Part shown: positions 35,047-44,861 of the stretch, piece after piece
How positions within the stretch are numbered: the stretch's first letter is position 1
How the letters are laid out: every line of letters starts with the position of its first letter
Program-made: the position numbers and the translations under genes
The notes under the pieces: model-generated
What the model saw: the letters and a program-made list of their open reading frames with translations, nothing else
Told to the model about the DNA's origin: nothing
Database searches by the model: none
Source of the DNA: Sporosarcina limicola
GTDB taxonomy: Bacteria; Bacillota; Bacilli; Bacillales_A; Planococcaceae
Direction: 5' to 3'
DNA: 64,000 nucleotides
Assembly (NCBI RefSeq): GCF_014873855.1
Contig: NZ_JADBEL010000001.1
Span: 221,198-285,197, forward strand

Positions 35047-35150
35047 CCCCCATTCTTCACTTCCACCATGAGATTTTTTCACAATTTATTTCAATGGCCT
35101 TTTCTGACTGCGCATGTTAGAATGATAATTAGCTATCGGAGGTGCTCGAC
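35047..35150. promoter_or_regulatory. divergent promoter region of the restriction-modification pair
   Basis: Both starts must be served from about 104 bases. For the methyltransferase, TTTCTG and GATAAT are 17 bp apart, followed by CGGAGG. A single GGCC site (35096-35099), the presumed target of the pair, lies in this spacer. Confidence 0.4.
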
Positions 35151-36443
35151 ATGAAGATTGCAGTACGCGGAAGAGCAAAATTCAGTCCTTTAAAAGACTA
35201 TGATAAAGCAAAAATCAAAGAATTGCTACTTAACAAAGTTATAGAAGAACAAGAAAAATCCTTGAATTTATCTAACGGGGATCAGTTTGAAATATTCAAT
35301 CGACAAAATGATAAAATGAACGTAGTTAGTCTTTTCTCAGGATGTGGGGGCTTGGACTTGGGCTTTGAATTAGCTGGTCTGGACGCCTTACTTGGCACAA
35401 AAAAAACAAATCGAATACTACAATCACAGGAAGACTTCTTAAATATTCGACACAAGAGTCTATTTCATACTTTCTACACGAATGATATGTTTAAAGAAGC
35501 CAACGAATCCTATAAATCGAACTTTCCTAGCACAATCGTCCAACATGCAAAAGACATTAGGCAAATAAAAAACTTCCCTAATTGCGATATTGTGCTTGGC
35601 GGATTTCCATGCCCTGGCTTCAGTGAAGCAGGTCCTCGCCTAATCGATGATGAGCGAAATTTTTTGTACATTCACTTTATCCGTTGTCTGATCCAAACGA
35701 AGCCAAGTTTCTTCATCGCGGAAAACGTAAAAGGTTTACTGACTTTAGGAAAAGGTGAAGTAGCCAAACAAATCATTCAGGATTTTGAATCTGCCGGCTA
35801 TACAGTTACTTACAAACTCGTAAACGCCCGTGATTATGGCGTTCCACAAAGCCGTGAGCGTGTCTTCATCGTCGGTGTACGTGAGGACATAGACTTTGAC
35901 TACGAGTTCCCTGAAGCAACACATGGAGAAGGACAGGGATTACAGCCATTCGTTACATTACACGATGCTATCCATGACTTAGAGGACAAGCCCGGTGATT
36001 CATACGAAGGTAGTTTTTCATCCATGTATCTTTCTCGTAACCGTAAGAAAGAATGGAACGATCAGAGCTTTACCATACAAGCCTCTGGCAGACAGGCGCC
36101 TTTACATCCAGGTGGAGCACCTATGGAAAAAATTCATGCAGATAAATGGATACTCCCCGGTGGAGAAAACCAGCATCGACGACTATCCATAAGTGAAATC
36201 GCTCGCATCCAAACATTCCCTGATTGGTTCCAATTCTCGGATGGAAACAATTCATCTATTAGTAGAAATGGACGTCTCAATAAAGTCTATAAGCAAATTG
36301 GCAATGCGGTACCTGTCGAACTTGCAAGAGTCATTGCTGCACCTATTGCACAGTGGACACTCGAAAATCTCCAAGCCATTAAAAAGAGCCGTAGCTATTC
36401 AGAGCAATTGGAGTTGTTTGAGGAAACTTCTGGTTATAAGTGA
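35151..36443 (+). CDS. DNA cytosine-5 methyltransferase, HaeIII/BsuRI class
   Basis: 430 residues. C5-methyltransferase motifs in order: I VVSLFSGCGGLDLGFELAG, IV with the catalytic Pro-Cys FPCPGFS, VI FIAENVKGLL, VIII YGVPQSRERVFIVG, X QIGNAVPVELARVIA. The target-recognition block MYLSRNRKKEWNDQSFTIQA, then SGRQAPLHP and RRLSISEIARIQTFP, closely follows what I recall of M.HaeIII, so GGCC is the likely target. GTG 35142 is in frame, but ATG 35151 has GGAGG at eight bases. It could also serve as the DISARM methylase (DrmMII role) for the genes at 45-53 kb. Confidence 0.93.
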   Translation: MKIAVRGRAKFSPLKDYDKAKIKELLLNKVIEEQEKSLNLSNGDQFEIFNRQNDKMNVVSLFSGCGGLDLGFELAGLDALLGTKKTNRILQSQEDFLNIRHKSLFHTFYTNDMFKEANESYKSNFPSTIVQHAKDIRQIKNFPNCDIVLGGFPCPGFSEAGPRLIDDERNFLYIHFIRCLIQTKPSFFIAENVKGLLTLGKGEVAKQIIQDFESAGYTVTYKLVNARDYGVPQSRERVFIVGVREDIDFDYEFPEATHGEGQGLQPFVTLHDAIHDLEDKPGDSYEGSFSSMYLSRNRKKEWNDQSFTIQASGRQAPLHPGGAPMEKIHADKWILPGGENQHRRLSISEIARIQTFPDWFQFSDGNNSSISRNGRLNKVYKQIGNAVPVELARVIAAPIAQWTLENLQAIKKSRSYSEQLELFEETSGYK

Positions 36444-36489
36444 TAGCTATACAGAGATACTAAGTAAAAATGAGGACATATATATAAAG

Positions 36490-36542
36490 ATGTACCCTAA
36501 GGAGTTGATAGCTTAAAAGCCTACTTTAAAGGGTACATTTTA
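36490..36542 (+). terminator. terminator after the methyltransferase
   Basis: ATGTACCCT pairs with AGGGTACAT across a 31-base loop, followed by TTTT. Weak because of the long loop. The following 170 bases before the next gene hold nothing recognisable. Confidence 0.45.
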
Positions 36543-36719
36543 ATTTATCAGGATGCTCCTTATATGAACAATAATATAAATCCCTTCTAATCTCGCTCTG
36601 GTTCTACGCAATATCTTGCAACACAAGTCATGCTGTAATGACTTCGACTATTAAACATTAATATAATTAACATCGTCACAAATCTATATTAAAATATTAT
36701 ATTTGGGCGGGGATTCCTT

Positions 36720-39700
36720 GTGGAAAACAGAAACTATAATTTTCAAAAGCTGACTCCTATAAAAGATGTCGACCTGGATACATACAAAGATGCCTTAGAC
36801 TTCATCTTTAATAATGACGATATTAAAAATGCTGCAATTACCGGAGCCTATAGTGCCGGAAAAAGTAGCTTATTGGAAAGTTATAAATTAACTAAGCCCG
36901 AAAAAAAGTTCTTACATATCTCTTTGGCTCACTTTACGGCTACTGAAGAGAATACTGATACTCCTCTCCAATATAATGAAACTATTTTAGAAGGTAAAAT
37001 ATTAAATCAACTTATTCATCAAATCGACTCAAACGACATTCCTCAAACACACTTCAAGGTCAAAAAAACAAGATCAGAAAAAAGCACAAAAGTTGTTACA
37101 TCTTTATTTATCACATTCTCTGTATTAATCATGTATATGATTGGGTTCACTTCTTGGACTTCTTTTGTCGATGGTTTATCCCAGCCACTCTTAAAAAACA
37201 TATTAGGCTGGACTACCAACAGCAATGTACTTCTCTTCAGCGGAATAGTATGCTTAACCATCTTTAGTATAGGATTCTACTTTCTACTAAGTACCCAATT
37301 CAACAAAAATATGTTCAGGAAAATCAACTTCCAAGGAAATGAAATAGAGATATTCGAGGAGTCAGAGGAATCATACTTCGATAAATATCTAAATGAGGTC
37401 ATTTATCTTTTCGAAAACTCTGGGGCAGATGTAATAGTATTCGAAGACATGGATAGGTATAACATTAATCAAATATTCGAGAAGTTACGGGAAATTAATT
37501 CCCTTGTTAACACACGTAAAGGGAAGACACTTCGTTTTTTTTACCTGCTCAGGGATGATGTCTTCATTTCAAAAGATAGAACTAAATTTTTCGACTTCAT
37601 AATACCTGTTGTACCGGTTATAGATGGGTCTAATTCATACGAAAAGTTTATTGAACACTTTAAACTGGGTGAAATTTATGATTTATTTGATGAAAAGTTC
37701 CTTCAAAGTCTATCTCTATACGTGGATGATTTAAGAGTTTTGAAAAATATTTATAATGAATTTATTATTTATCATGGCAGAATTAATTCTATAGAATTAA
37801 ATAATAATAAATTACTTGCTATTATTACTTACAAAAATATCTTCCCTAAAGATTTTAGTAATCTTCAGCTAGGGAATGGGTACGTCCATACGTTATTTGA
37901 AAATAAGTCTATATTCACCAATAATTCTTTACAAGAAATTGAACAAGATATCAATGCTTACGAAAACTTTCTAAAAGCAGCAGATAATGAGCACCTGTCT
38001 AATATAGACGAACTAGATTCGCTATACTTCAAAGCCCCAGGAAGTTATCCTATTCAAGTCAATAATCAGAGCGAAACCAGTTTTGAGAGTCGTGCAGACT
38101 TAATAAGAGCTATTAAGGATCCTACAAAAAACGTTCAATATCTTGATAATTATCGATATTGGAACACCCTTGACGTCGATACAATATTCAATTCTTTCAC
38201 AAGTAATGAAATCTATATTGAAAGAAAAAAAGCCATAGAAACAAAATTTGATGATAAATATGAACATCTCGCAACCAAAATTAATCAACTAAAAAGTGAG
38301 AAAACCATTATTCAAAACTCTCGACTAGAGACTATTATTACCAAAGAAAATATTGATAATATTTTCGATACAAATTTCATAAATGAAATTGGAGTAGAGA
38401 ATACATTTAAGGAAGTGGAATCAAGTTCCTACTTCCATTTAATTAAATACTTAATTAGAAATGGATATATCGATGAATCATACCCTGATTACATGACTTA
38501 CTTTTACGAAAATAGTTTAAGTCGCGAAGACAAAATTTTCTTACGCAGTATTACAGATGAAGTTTCTAAAGAGTATAGTTACGATCTGAAAAACCCTAAA
38601 TTAGTGGTCTCTAGACTACGGATCTCTGATTTCGACCATATTGAGGTTCTTAACTTTGATTTGTTTAGCTACTTGTTACAGAATCACACAAAGTACGAAG
38701 AACAGTTATCTCGACTATTCAGTCAAATGAAAAGCGAGAAAAACTACACATTCATTACTGAGTTTTCTGAGCTAACAAATGCCACTATCTCCTTGACCAA
38801 ATCAATAAATTTATATTGGCATGAATTTTACCACCAACTAATAAACACAGATGGTTTTAGTCATTCCCTAAGGAAAAATCTTATTATTAATGCAATATTA
38901 TTCTCATCATCAGATTCCGAAATCAAGTCCGCGAATATTGATAATTGCATAACTAAATTTATTTCTAATGATGTAGACTTTCTAGATACTACATTATCCA
39001 CAGCATCCAATGTCCAAAAGTTAATTTCGGGATTTAAATTGTTGAAAGTTAAAATGAAAGATATTAATTTCAATAAAGCAAATCACCCCCTTTTTATTGA
39101 TGTATATAAAAATGATTTATATGAACTAAATTTCAACCTTATTTCTTTAATATTAGAGCACGTTTACCACATACCTACTGGTAATGATTACTTTACTAGA
39201 AACTATTCTTTAATAAACTCCAACGGTGAAGCCGAACCACTATTAATATACGTAAATAATAACATCAATCAGTATATGTCTATCATTATTGAAAAATCTA
39301 ATAATCATATTGCTGATAGCGAATCCATAGCATTGTTAATACTTAATAATGAGGATATTGATTTAGAACTTAAAGAGCAATTTATTAACTATTTGGATAC
39401 AATAATCAATGATATTAGTACTGTTAAAGAGGATAGTTTATGGAGTATTTTATTACAAAATACTACAGTCAAATATTCTTCGGAAAATATCTTACTATAC
39501 TTCTTCTCTTCTGAACCTAATCTAGATGATTATTTAATTGATTTTATCAATAGTAGCAGTGATGAGTTGAGTTTTAACCCTCAACTAATTGATGAACAAT
39601 TCGGTGAAAATTCTACTTCGACATTACTTTCAGCTGTTATCGAATGCAACGAATTAGTTGACGAAAAATACCAACTAATAATCAACTCACTAGGATTATA

Positions 39701-40451
39701 TTATGAAGACTTTTCATTTGCAGGAATTTCAAATAGTAAAATTGAAATTTTAATTGAAAGTAAGTTAATTGAGATGAATGAACAAAATCTTTTATTCATG
39801 CGCAGGGAATACTCTTTAACTACAATATCATTTATTAAACAAAACATTGTAGTTTATACAGAGAGCATAATAAATCCAGAATTATTTTCACTTGAAGAAT
39901 TACTAATTTTACTTGAATCTGATATTTCAGACCTGCATAAATTGCACTTGCTAAGTTACACCAATTCCAAAATCTCCACGAACGAAAAAGCATATTCAAT
40001 AAAAACTAAAAAATATATTTTAGAAAACAATCTTGACACAGATGATATCCCATCATTGATTAAGTCATTTGATACAGAGGACAAAAAAGTTCAAGATATA
40101 ATAATAAATTCAGCTATTGATCACGTCGATATTATTAATGGTGAACAAATTCCTACACCATTTCTACTACTTAATAAGCTACTTTTAACTGAACGATTAG
40201 AATTAGATGTAAAGAAAAAGTTATTATATCTAGCTTTGCCTGATTTGAATAAAGCCCAAGTAATTCAAATGCTTAGCACTTTACACATGAATAGTTTTTC
40301 AGAACTATTTATAGGTAAACGCCCCAAAATTGAAGTTACACCAATAAACCATGATGTTTTATCTTATTTTAAATCCCGTAACTGGATTTCTAGCTTTGCT
40401 ATCGATAGCTCCGACTCGAATTATTATAGAGCAATTGGGCGAAAGATATAG
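36720..40451 (+). CDS. giant membrane-inserted P-loop NTPase (YobI/KAP-like)
   Basis: 1243 residues. Walker A GAYSAGKSS at 42-50; two membrane helices (about 123-147 and 168-190) inserted between Walker A and Walker B; Walker B VIVFEDMDRY near 240, followed by KLREINSLVN and a FYLLRDDVF segment. This insertion is the hallmark of KAP-type NTPases, and length and N-terminus recall the uncharacterised B. subtilis YobI. The C-terminal 800 residues are helical with no known domain. Notably AT-rich. GTG start behind GGGG. It is opposite in strand to the DISARM/McrBC block and sits between it and the methylase. Probably a membrane-tethered defence ATPase (inference). Confidence 0.75.
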   Translation: MENRNYNFQKLTPIKDVDLDTYKDALDFIFNNDDIKNAAITGAYSAGKSSLLESYKLTKPEKKFLHISLAHFTATEENTDTPLQYNETILEGKILNQLIHQIDSNDIPQTHFKVKKTRSEKSTKVVTSLFITFSVLIMYMIGFTSWTSFVDGLSQPLLKNILGWTTNSNVLLFSGIVCLTIFSIGFYFLLSTQFNKNMFRKINFQGNEIEIFEESEESYFDKYLNEVIYLFENSGADVIVFEDMDRYNINQIFEKLREINSLVNTRKGKTLRFFYLLRDDVFISKDRTKFFDFIIPVVPVIDGSNSYEKFIEHFKLGEIYDLFDEKFLQSLSLYVDDLRVLKNIYNEFIIYHGRINSIELNNNKLLAIITYKNIFPKDFSNLQLGNGYVHTLFENKSIFTNNSLQEIEQDINAYENFLKAADNEHLSNIDELDSLYFKAPGSYPIQVNNQSETSFESRADLIRAIKDPTKNVQYLDNYRYWNTLDVDTIFNSFTSNEIYIERKKAIETKFDDKYEHLATKINQLKSEKTIIQNSRLETIITKENIDNIFDTNFINEIGVENTFKEVESSSYFHLIKYLIRNGYIDESYPDYMTYFYENSLSREDKIFLRSITDEVSKEYSYDLKNPKLVVSRLRISDFDHIEVLNFDLFSYLLQNHTKYEEQLSRLFSQMKSEKNYTFITEFSELTNATISLTKSINLYWHEFYHQLINTDGFSHSLRKNLIINAILFSSSDSEIKSANIDNCITKFISNDVDFLDTTLSTASNVQKLISGFKLLKVKMKDINFNKANHPLFIDVYKNDLYELNFNLISLILEHVYHIPTGNDYFTRNYSLINSNGEAEPLLIYVNNNINQYMSIIIEKSNNHIADSESIALLILNNEDIDLELKEQFINYLDTIINDISTVKEDSLWSILLQNTTVKYSSENILLYFFSSEPNLDDYLIDFINSSSDELSFNPQLIDEQFGENSTSTLLSAVIECNELVDEKYQLIINSLGLYYEDFSFAGISNSKIEILIESKLIEMNEQNLLFMRREYSLTTISFIKQNIVVYTESIINPELFSLEELLILLESDISDLHKLHLLSYTNSKISTNEKAYSIKTKKYILENNLDTDDIPSLIKSFDTEDKKVQDIIINSAIDHVDIINGEQIPTPFLLLNKLLLTERLELDVKKKLLYLALPDLNKAQVIQMLSTLHMNSFSELFIGKRPKIEVTPINHDVLSYFKSRNWISSFAIDSSDSNYYRAIGRKI

Positions 40452-40478
40452 CTGTTTACACTAGTCGGTAGTAAAATG

Positions 40479-40507
40479 ACCACTCATACTTTTTCCATGA
40501 GTGGTCA
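40479..40507. terminator. bidirectional terminator
   Basis: GACCACTCAT pairs with ATGAGTGGTC around a nine-base loop with an A tract and T run. It separates the convergent NTPase and McrC-like genes. Confidence 0.85.
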
Positions 40508-40560
40508 CTTTATGAATATTATCACGTATAGTCGCCCACTTCATGAGCCTGCAGAAGACA

Positions 40561-43017
40561 TCATTTCCCACGCCAACCGTAACCCGGATAAATCAATTCA
40601 TTCATCCTTTTAAATATGAATGATTCATTCTCCAAAATCATTACCATATCTATCGTTTCCCTAAAATCTTCACCCATAAAAATTAATTGCCGAAGTTTAT
40701 GTTGGATTTCCAATCTATACTTCGCAAACTCGAACGAAATGACTCTTTTTGCATCATCTACATATACATTATCCAAGTTCACTTGAACATCATTCGATAG
40801 CCGCTGTACCATTTTCCAAAGTATATTTTCTTCCACCGTTTTTGAATGCAGGTTTGCTAACGAATCAGCTTGAAGAAATTTATTCGTGTAAACAGTGGCC
40901 TGATGTTGAACACGATAGCCCTTCCCTTCAATCAATTTCTGCTGCCAACGATTGACCTTAAAATAAAGACTTTGTTCATTAATTTCAATACTCGCTACTT
41001 CGGCATAGTAACGAATACGCGTCCCATCATCCTCATAAATCGCAACATACTTTATATGTTGCCAGCCTTCTAACAAATCTTCAACAAGCATCTCATAACT
41101 TTTCCCCATTAATAACTGCCGTAATTCCGCTTCACTATAGACAGCACAAATTAACACCTGGTCTACCGAATAAAGACTTCCTATTTCTTCATATGTTCCT
41201 TTTGGTAATATCCCCTCTTGCTGTAGCTGATCCGGGCTTTTATTCAACAAGTTATCAATAAAACGATCTACTAATCCCGTCACATTTGGCAGGAATGGAA
41301 AAGCACCAATATTTACACTTTCAATGCTACGGTATAACGGATGATTCTCGTATTGCCGCTCTTCGGTCCAAGGAAATAGTACATACGCGCCAAATGCCGT
41401 GCGCTCATATCTACCATCCGTATTTACAACAATCGAGTCACGATAACGGTGCATCGTATTAATGTCATCCTGCATGGGTCCAGGCATATCAGGATTTGTT
41501 TCTAAATCTAAACGGTACTTTGCATCGAAAATATACTGATATTGATAATCTTTGCCTACCTTGCCGATACTCAACATAGAATCCGGTTTTTGTTGTACAG
41601 TCGGTACCCGATTACTCGATGTATCAAACTGATATCTCAATGTGATTTCTTCACCTGTAACAGGATGAACATACTTACGCTCGGCTGTTCGTGTCGTATC
41701 CAAACTAATAAAAAGCCCGTCCGAATTGATACTTACAATATTCTGACTGACCTGCTCGCACTTTTGCTCTAACAACCGACCTAACTTTAAAAATGTCCAA
41801 TATTCATACAAAGTAGCAATATCTTTAACCGACATCTTATAAATTTCACCTTGTAAAACAATGCTTTTGCTAATCGTCGTATATACTTGAAGTACATTAC
41901 GATAACCCGGCGCCATTTGTAATACTAAGCTCATGACAGAGCGATCCAACTTACCGACTGCTCGCCAAAATATATTTCTCTCTCTTTTTTCAACCCATTC
42001 AATCATCGTCTTAAGCTTATTGACCAACTCATAATCTTCTTTTCCATATCCCTTTGCATAGGACTTTTCAACCACTCTCATTAAATCCTTAAGTCGTGTG
42101 GCTATCCTTAGCATTGTCCATTTTACATAACGGTTTTCGAGGGTATCTGCTGAATGTTCTTTTTTCATTAGCAGCCCCTTGGTAGGCATTACAGTTCTAC
42201 CGTGAATAGATATGCCATTTGCTGTATCCACAAACTTCCCGCTATTTTTACGTAAATAGGCTAACGTTCGTGAATCCTGTTTCCTTAACTGATCTCCCCG
42301 TACCTCTACATACTTTTTTGTCAATTGCTGGTGGGAAACCTTCTCGATTCGCTCAATCGCCTGAGTATATTGTTCAAAATGCAAATCAATCAGACGATAA
42401 AACTCTGTTAAGGAAGGTTCTTTATAAATTTGGGCACTCCCCTGTAAATACGTTCGCTTAATAAAATGATAAGCAAGATTATAAATCTCCTCATTCACTT
42501 CGTCTAATAACGCCTTGTAATCCTTTTTATAATCTAGCTTTGTAGGGAAAACCTCCAACACAACCGTCAACAGCACACGCTGACGATCTCCGCGAATCTC
42601 AAAAGAAGTTAAGCCTACTTCATTTTGAAAATGCAATGTCCCTGTTAATACATCACTTCTAGAAAGCTTTTTTATCGCGTCTCTGAATCCAGGAAATTCA
42701 TGATAAAATGTTATCCGCTCTTTTATTTCAGGTAAAACAATAATTTCATAACGTCCATTTTCGAAAAAGACAGGTAGTAGTGGTTGATCTGAAAAAGTTT
42801 CTACTTGTCCAGTCAACACATTATGAATTTGAATTTCCTCCAAGTTTTCTGCTCGACAATGAAATTGCATAGCATCCTCAACTTTAAACGACATATGTTC
42901 GCGAAGTTTATTATATTGTGGATGCGCTGCAGTCCCTTTAATAATGCACGTCAATTCCGCTGTTTTAATGACCACCAATTCTTGTTCTTTAGGAGATCCA
43001 GAAAGAAGTGAAACCAT
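40561..43017 (-). CDS. McrC-like nuclease with DUF2357
   Basis: About 818 residues. The N-terminal two-thirds match the DUF2357 type of McrC relatives (beta-rich start, then long helices: FHFEQYTQAIERIEK-like segment, ENRYVKWTMLRIATRLK). A nuclease core follows: PDSMLSIG (about residue 480) and YIFDAKYRL (about 497), a PD...DAK pair typical of the McrC PD-(D/E)XK fold. It should be recruited by the McrB-like motor just upstream, whose gene it overlaps by 29 bases. ATG 43017 has GGGAGG at ten bases; ATG 43023 is too close and the longer frame to 43092 lacks a site. Confidence 0.85.
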   Translation of the reverse strand: MVSLLSGSPKEQELVVIKTAELTCIIKGTAAHPQYNKLREHMSFKVEDAMQFHCRAENLEEIQIHNVLTGQVETFSDQPLLPVFFENGRYEIIVLPEIKERITFYHEFPGFRDAIKKLSRSDVLTGTLHFQNEVGLTSFEIRGDRQRVLLTVVLEVFPTKLDYKKDYKALLDEVNEEIYNLAYHFIKRTYLQGSAQIYKEPSLTEFYRLIDLHFEQYTQAIERIEKVSHQQLTKKYVEVRGDQLRKQDSRTLAYLRKNSGKFVDTANGISIHGRTVMPTKGLLMKKEHSADTLENRYVKWTMLRIATRLKDLMRVVEKSYAKGYGKEDYELVNKLKTMIEWVEKRERNIFWRAVGKLDRSVMSLVLQMAPGYRNVLQVYTTISKSIVLQGEIYKMSVKDIATLYEYWTFLKLGRLLEQKCEQVSQNIVSINSDGLFISLDTTRTAERKYVHPVTGEEITLRYQFDTSSNRVPTVQQKPDSMLSIGKVGKDYQYQYIFDAKYRLDLETNPDMPGPMQDDINTMHRYRDSIVVNTDGRYERTAFGAYVLFPWTEERQYENHPLYRSIESVNIGAFPFLPNVTGLVDRFIDNLLNKSPDQLQQEGILPKGTYEEIGSLYSVDQVLICAVYSEAELRQLLMGKSYEMLVEDLLEGWQHIKYVAIYEDDGTRIRYYAEVASIEINEQSLYFKVNRWQQKLIEGKGYRVQHQATVYTNKFLQADSLANLHSKTVEENILWKMVQRLSNDVQVNLDNVYVDDAKRVISFEFAKYRLEIQHKLRQLIFMGEDFRETIDMVMILENESFIFKRMNELIYPGYGWRGK

Positions 43018-44752
43018 CCGCATGATACCTCCCGAGCATTTCTGTGACCTTTTTTGCACTACGCGGATAATTACCGGATATAGCAATATCATAAGACCGG
43101 TCAGTTAACCATTCCAAAAGATCATTCAACAGCGTTTCAACCCGACCATCTCCACCCGTAATACGAGGTAAAATCTTTTGCATTATACAGAAATCAAACG
43201 CTTCATTTTCATCAAGTAATCCTGCTTCCGCATTATGTATCATATAAAAGCAAATCTCATCTCGCACACGATATCCAACATGCGCATTCAAAGGTTCAAG
43301 GATTTTATTAATGGCCACCAATCTACTTGAAACTTTAGAAATTAACGTGCTATGCGTATCATATACATCTTTCAATGAAATATAATTAGCTGCCAACTGC
43401 TCATTCAAAAATTGTTGCGCCTCTACTTCTTCCTGTTCTTCAAGGTAGTCAAAGTTCTCTAAGTAAATTTCATTAAATTCAATCGTATTCGCACGATCCA
43501 GCACCTTTTTACTAAATGGATGCGTCGTCTCGTCCATATTGACCGTACCGATGATAAATAGGTTTTCAGGTAATCGTAAAGGCACTCCAGTAGCCTTTTC
43601 ATCCAACAAATAGGATGAAATAATCTCATCCCGATTTCTTCTGCGGCTCTCCATCACACTCAGTACATCACTGAAATAATACTCCACCCGTGCTAAATTC
43701 ATCTCGTCCAATAAAACAAAATGAGGGAGGGTCGAGTATTTCATCGCGTGCTCAACCATTTCTGTCAACGGACCTTTTTGAAACTCACCTTTTATATCTG
43801 TGTATCCTAATAACTCCGAACCGTCACTCCAGTCCGGTCTAACAGGGATTAACTTAAACCGTTCATTTTCCTCTGTAGCCCCAACACTCTCCGCAAACAA
43901 CTGCACAATCTTTGTTTTCCCGGTTCCTGAAATTCCAGAGATGATGACAAATGGCTTGCTACGTAGGGATAAGTAGAAATTTTTGATATTGATGAGGGAG
44001 TAGTTAAAGCCTTGGGAAGTGATGTAAGAATGGATATGCTCGATTAACTCAATACCCTCCAATATTTCCAATGGCTTTATTTCAGGCTCAAGAGGTAGCT
44101 CACCATGTTCTTTTAAATTCAAAAGTGTCTCTAACATCGTATATTTCACGGGATTACCACTACCTTTATGGATAGATTGAACATCAAGTGCAATTAATTT
44201 CTCACGAATAGTCTCACTTGCCAATTCCCCTTCTAAAATAAAACGACCTTCTCTTTCTGGACGCATATCTGGTTTATAACCAGTTAATAGATAAACATCT
44301 ATTATCTCATTGTTATATACTGCACAATAATATTTAATATCTTGAGTCTCTAGTTTTTTCGCACTGATTTTCCAGCTAATACTAGTCACCTCATATAATT
44401 TTTCAGAAGAAATCCCTTCGTAATAACTCTGATTAATCTTAATTAAAATCACATCATCAACGTCGGTCGCTATAGCTACTTCACTTCCTTCAGAAGCTAA
44501 ATACTTTTTATAATGATTCAATGCAGCACTATACATTTGATTTCCACGCTTGTTTTTCTCAATAAAATCACTGTTCAACATTACCTTATCAATATATGTC
44601 GGATCGTTTAGCGAATAAATATCTACTTCGTCCAGTCCCCAACCAGCCATCTCATTTGAAACTATTTTTATAGCATCAAAATACTTCTTCCGGGTTATTT
44701 CTTTACTATTTAAATTTCTATCCATCCATTGTCTAAACTTTTCACCATTCAT
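42989..44752 (-). CDS. McrB-like AAA+ motor of a type IV-like restriction system
   Basis: 587 residues. The N-terminal helical domain (1-80) and a modification-sensing-like domain (about 95-215, with SGNPVKY at its end) precede the AAA+ module: Walker A GISGTGKT (about 275), Walker B FVLLDEMNLARVE (about 343), sensor IIGTVNMDETTHPFSKKVLDR (about 402). McrB proteins of E. coli use GTP; nucleotide choice here is unknown. The ATG has GCGGGGTG upstream. It begins 110 bases behind drmB on the same strand and directly precedes the McrC-like gene. Confidence 0.87.
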   Translation of the reverse strand: MNGEKFRQWMDRNLNSKEITRKKYFDAIKIVSNEMAGWGLDEVDIYSLNDPTYIDKVMLNSDFIEKNKRGNQMYSAALNHYKKYLASEGSEVAIATDVDDVILIKINQSYYEGISSEKLYEVTSISWKISAKKLETQDIKYYCAVYNNEIIDVYLLTGYKPDMRPEREGRFILEGELASETIREKLIALDVQSIHKGSGNPVKYTMLETLLNLKEHGELPLEPEIKPLEILEGIELIEHIHSYITSQGFNYSLINIKNFYLSLRSKPFVIISGISGTGKTKIVQLFAESVGATEENERFKLIPVRPDWSDGSELLGYTDIKGEFQKGPLTEMVEHAMKYSTLPHFVLLDEMNLARVEYYFSDVLSVMESRRRNRDEIISSYLLDEKATGVPLRLPENLFIIGTVNMDETTHPFSKKVLDRANTIEFNEIYLENFDYLEEQEEVEAQQFLNEQLAANYISLKDVYDTHSTLISKVSSRLVAINKILEPLNAHVGYRVRDEICFYMIHNAEAGLLDENEAFDFCIMQKILPRITGGDGRVETLLNDLLEWLTDRSYDIAISGNYPRSAKKVTEMLGRYHADGFTSFWIS

Positions 44753-44861
44753 TTGAACACCCCGCTTGTCATAGATATTATTTTAGTGAAAATACAACCA
44801 TTTCTCCTAGCTATAAATAAACCCACACATAAATGCATGAGTTTATTTACAACCTTTACTT
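44753..44861 (-). promoter_or_regulatory. drmB-mcrB gap with hairpin
   Basis: Minus-strand AAATAAACTCA pairs with TGGGTTTATTT, just behind the drmB stop, without a proper T run. A TTGTAT lies further down with no good -10. Either an attenuator or an RNA processing site between the DISARM-type and McrBC-type halves. Confidence 0.35.

Noticed and set aside
35151..36443. Calling the methylase drmMII outright
   Set aside because: It is 8 kb from drmB, on the other strand, next to its own divergent partner, and its recognition block looks like the GGCC class. A DISARM role is possible but not shown.
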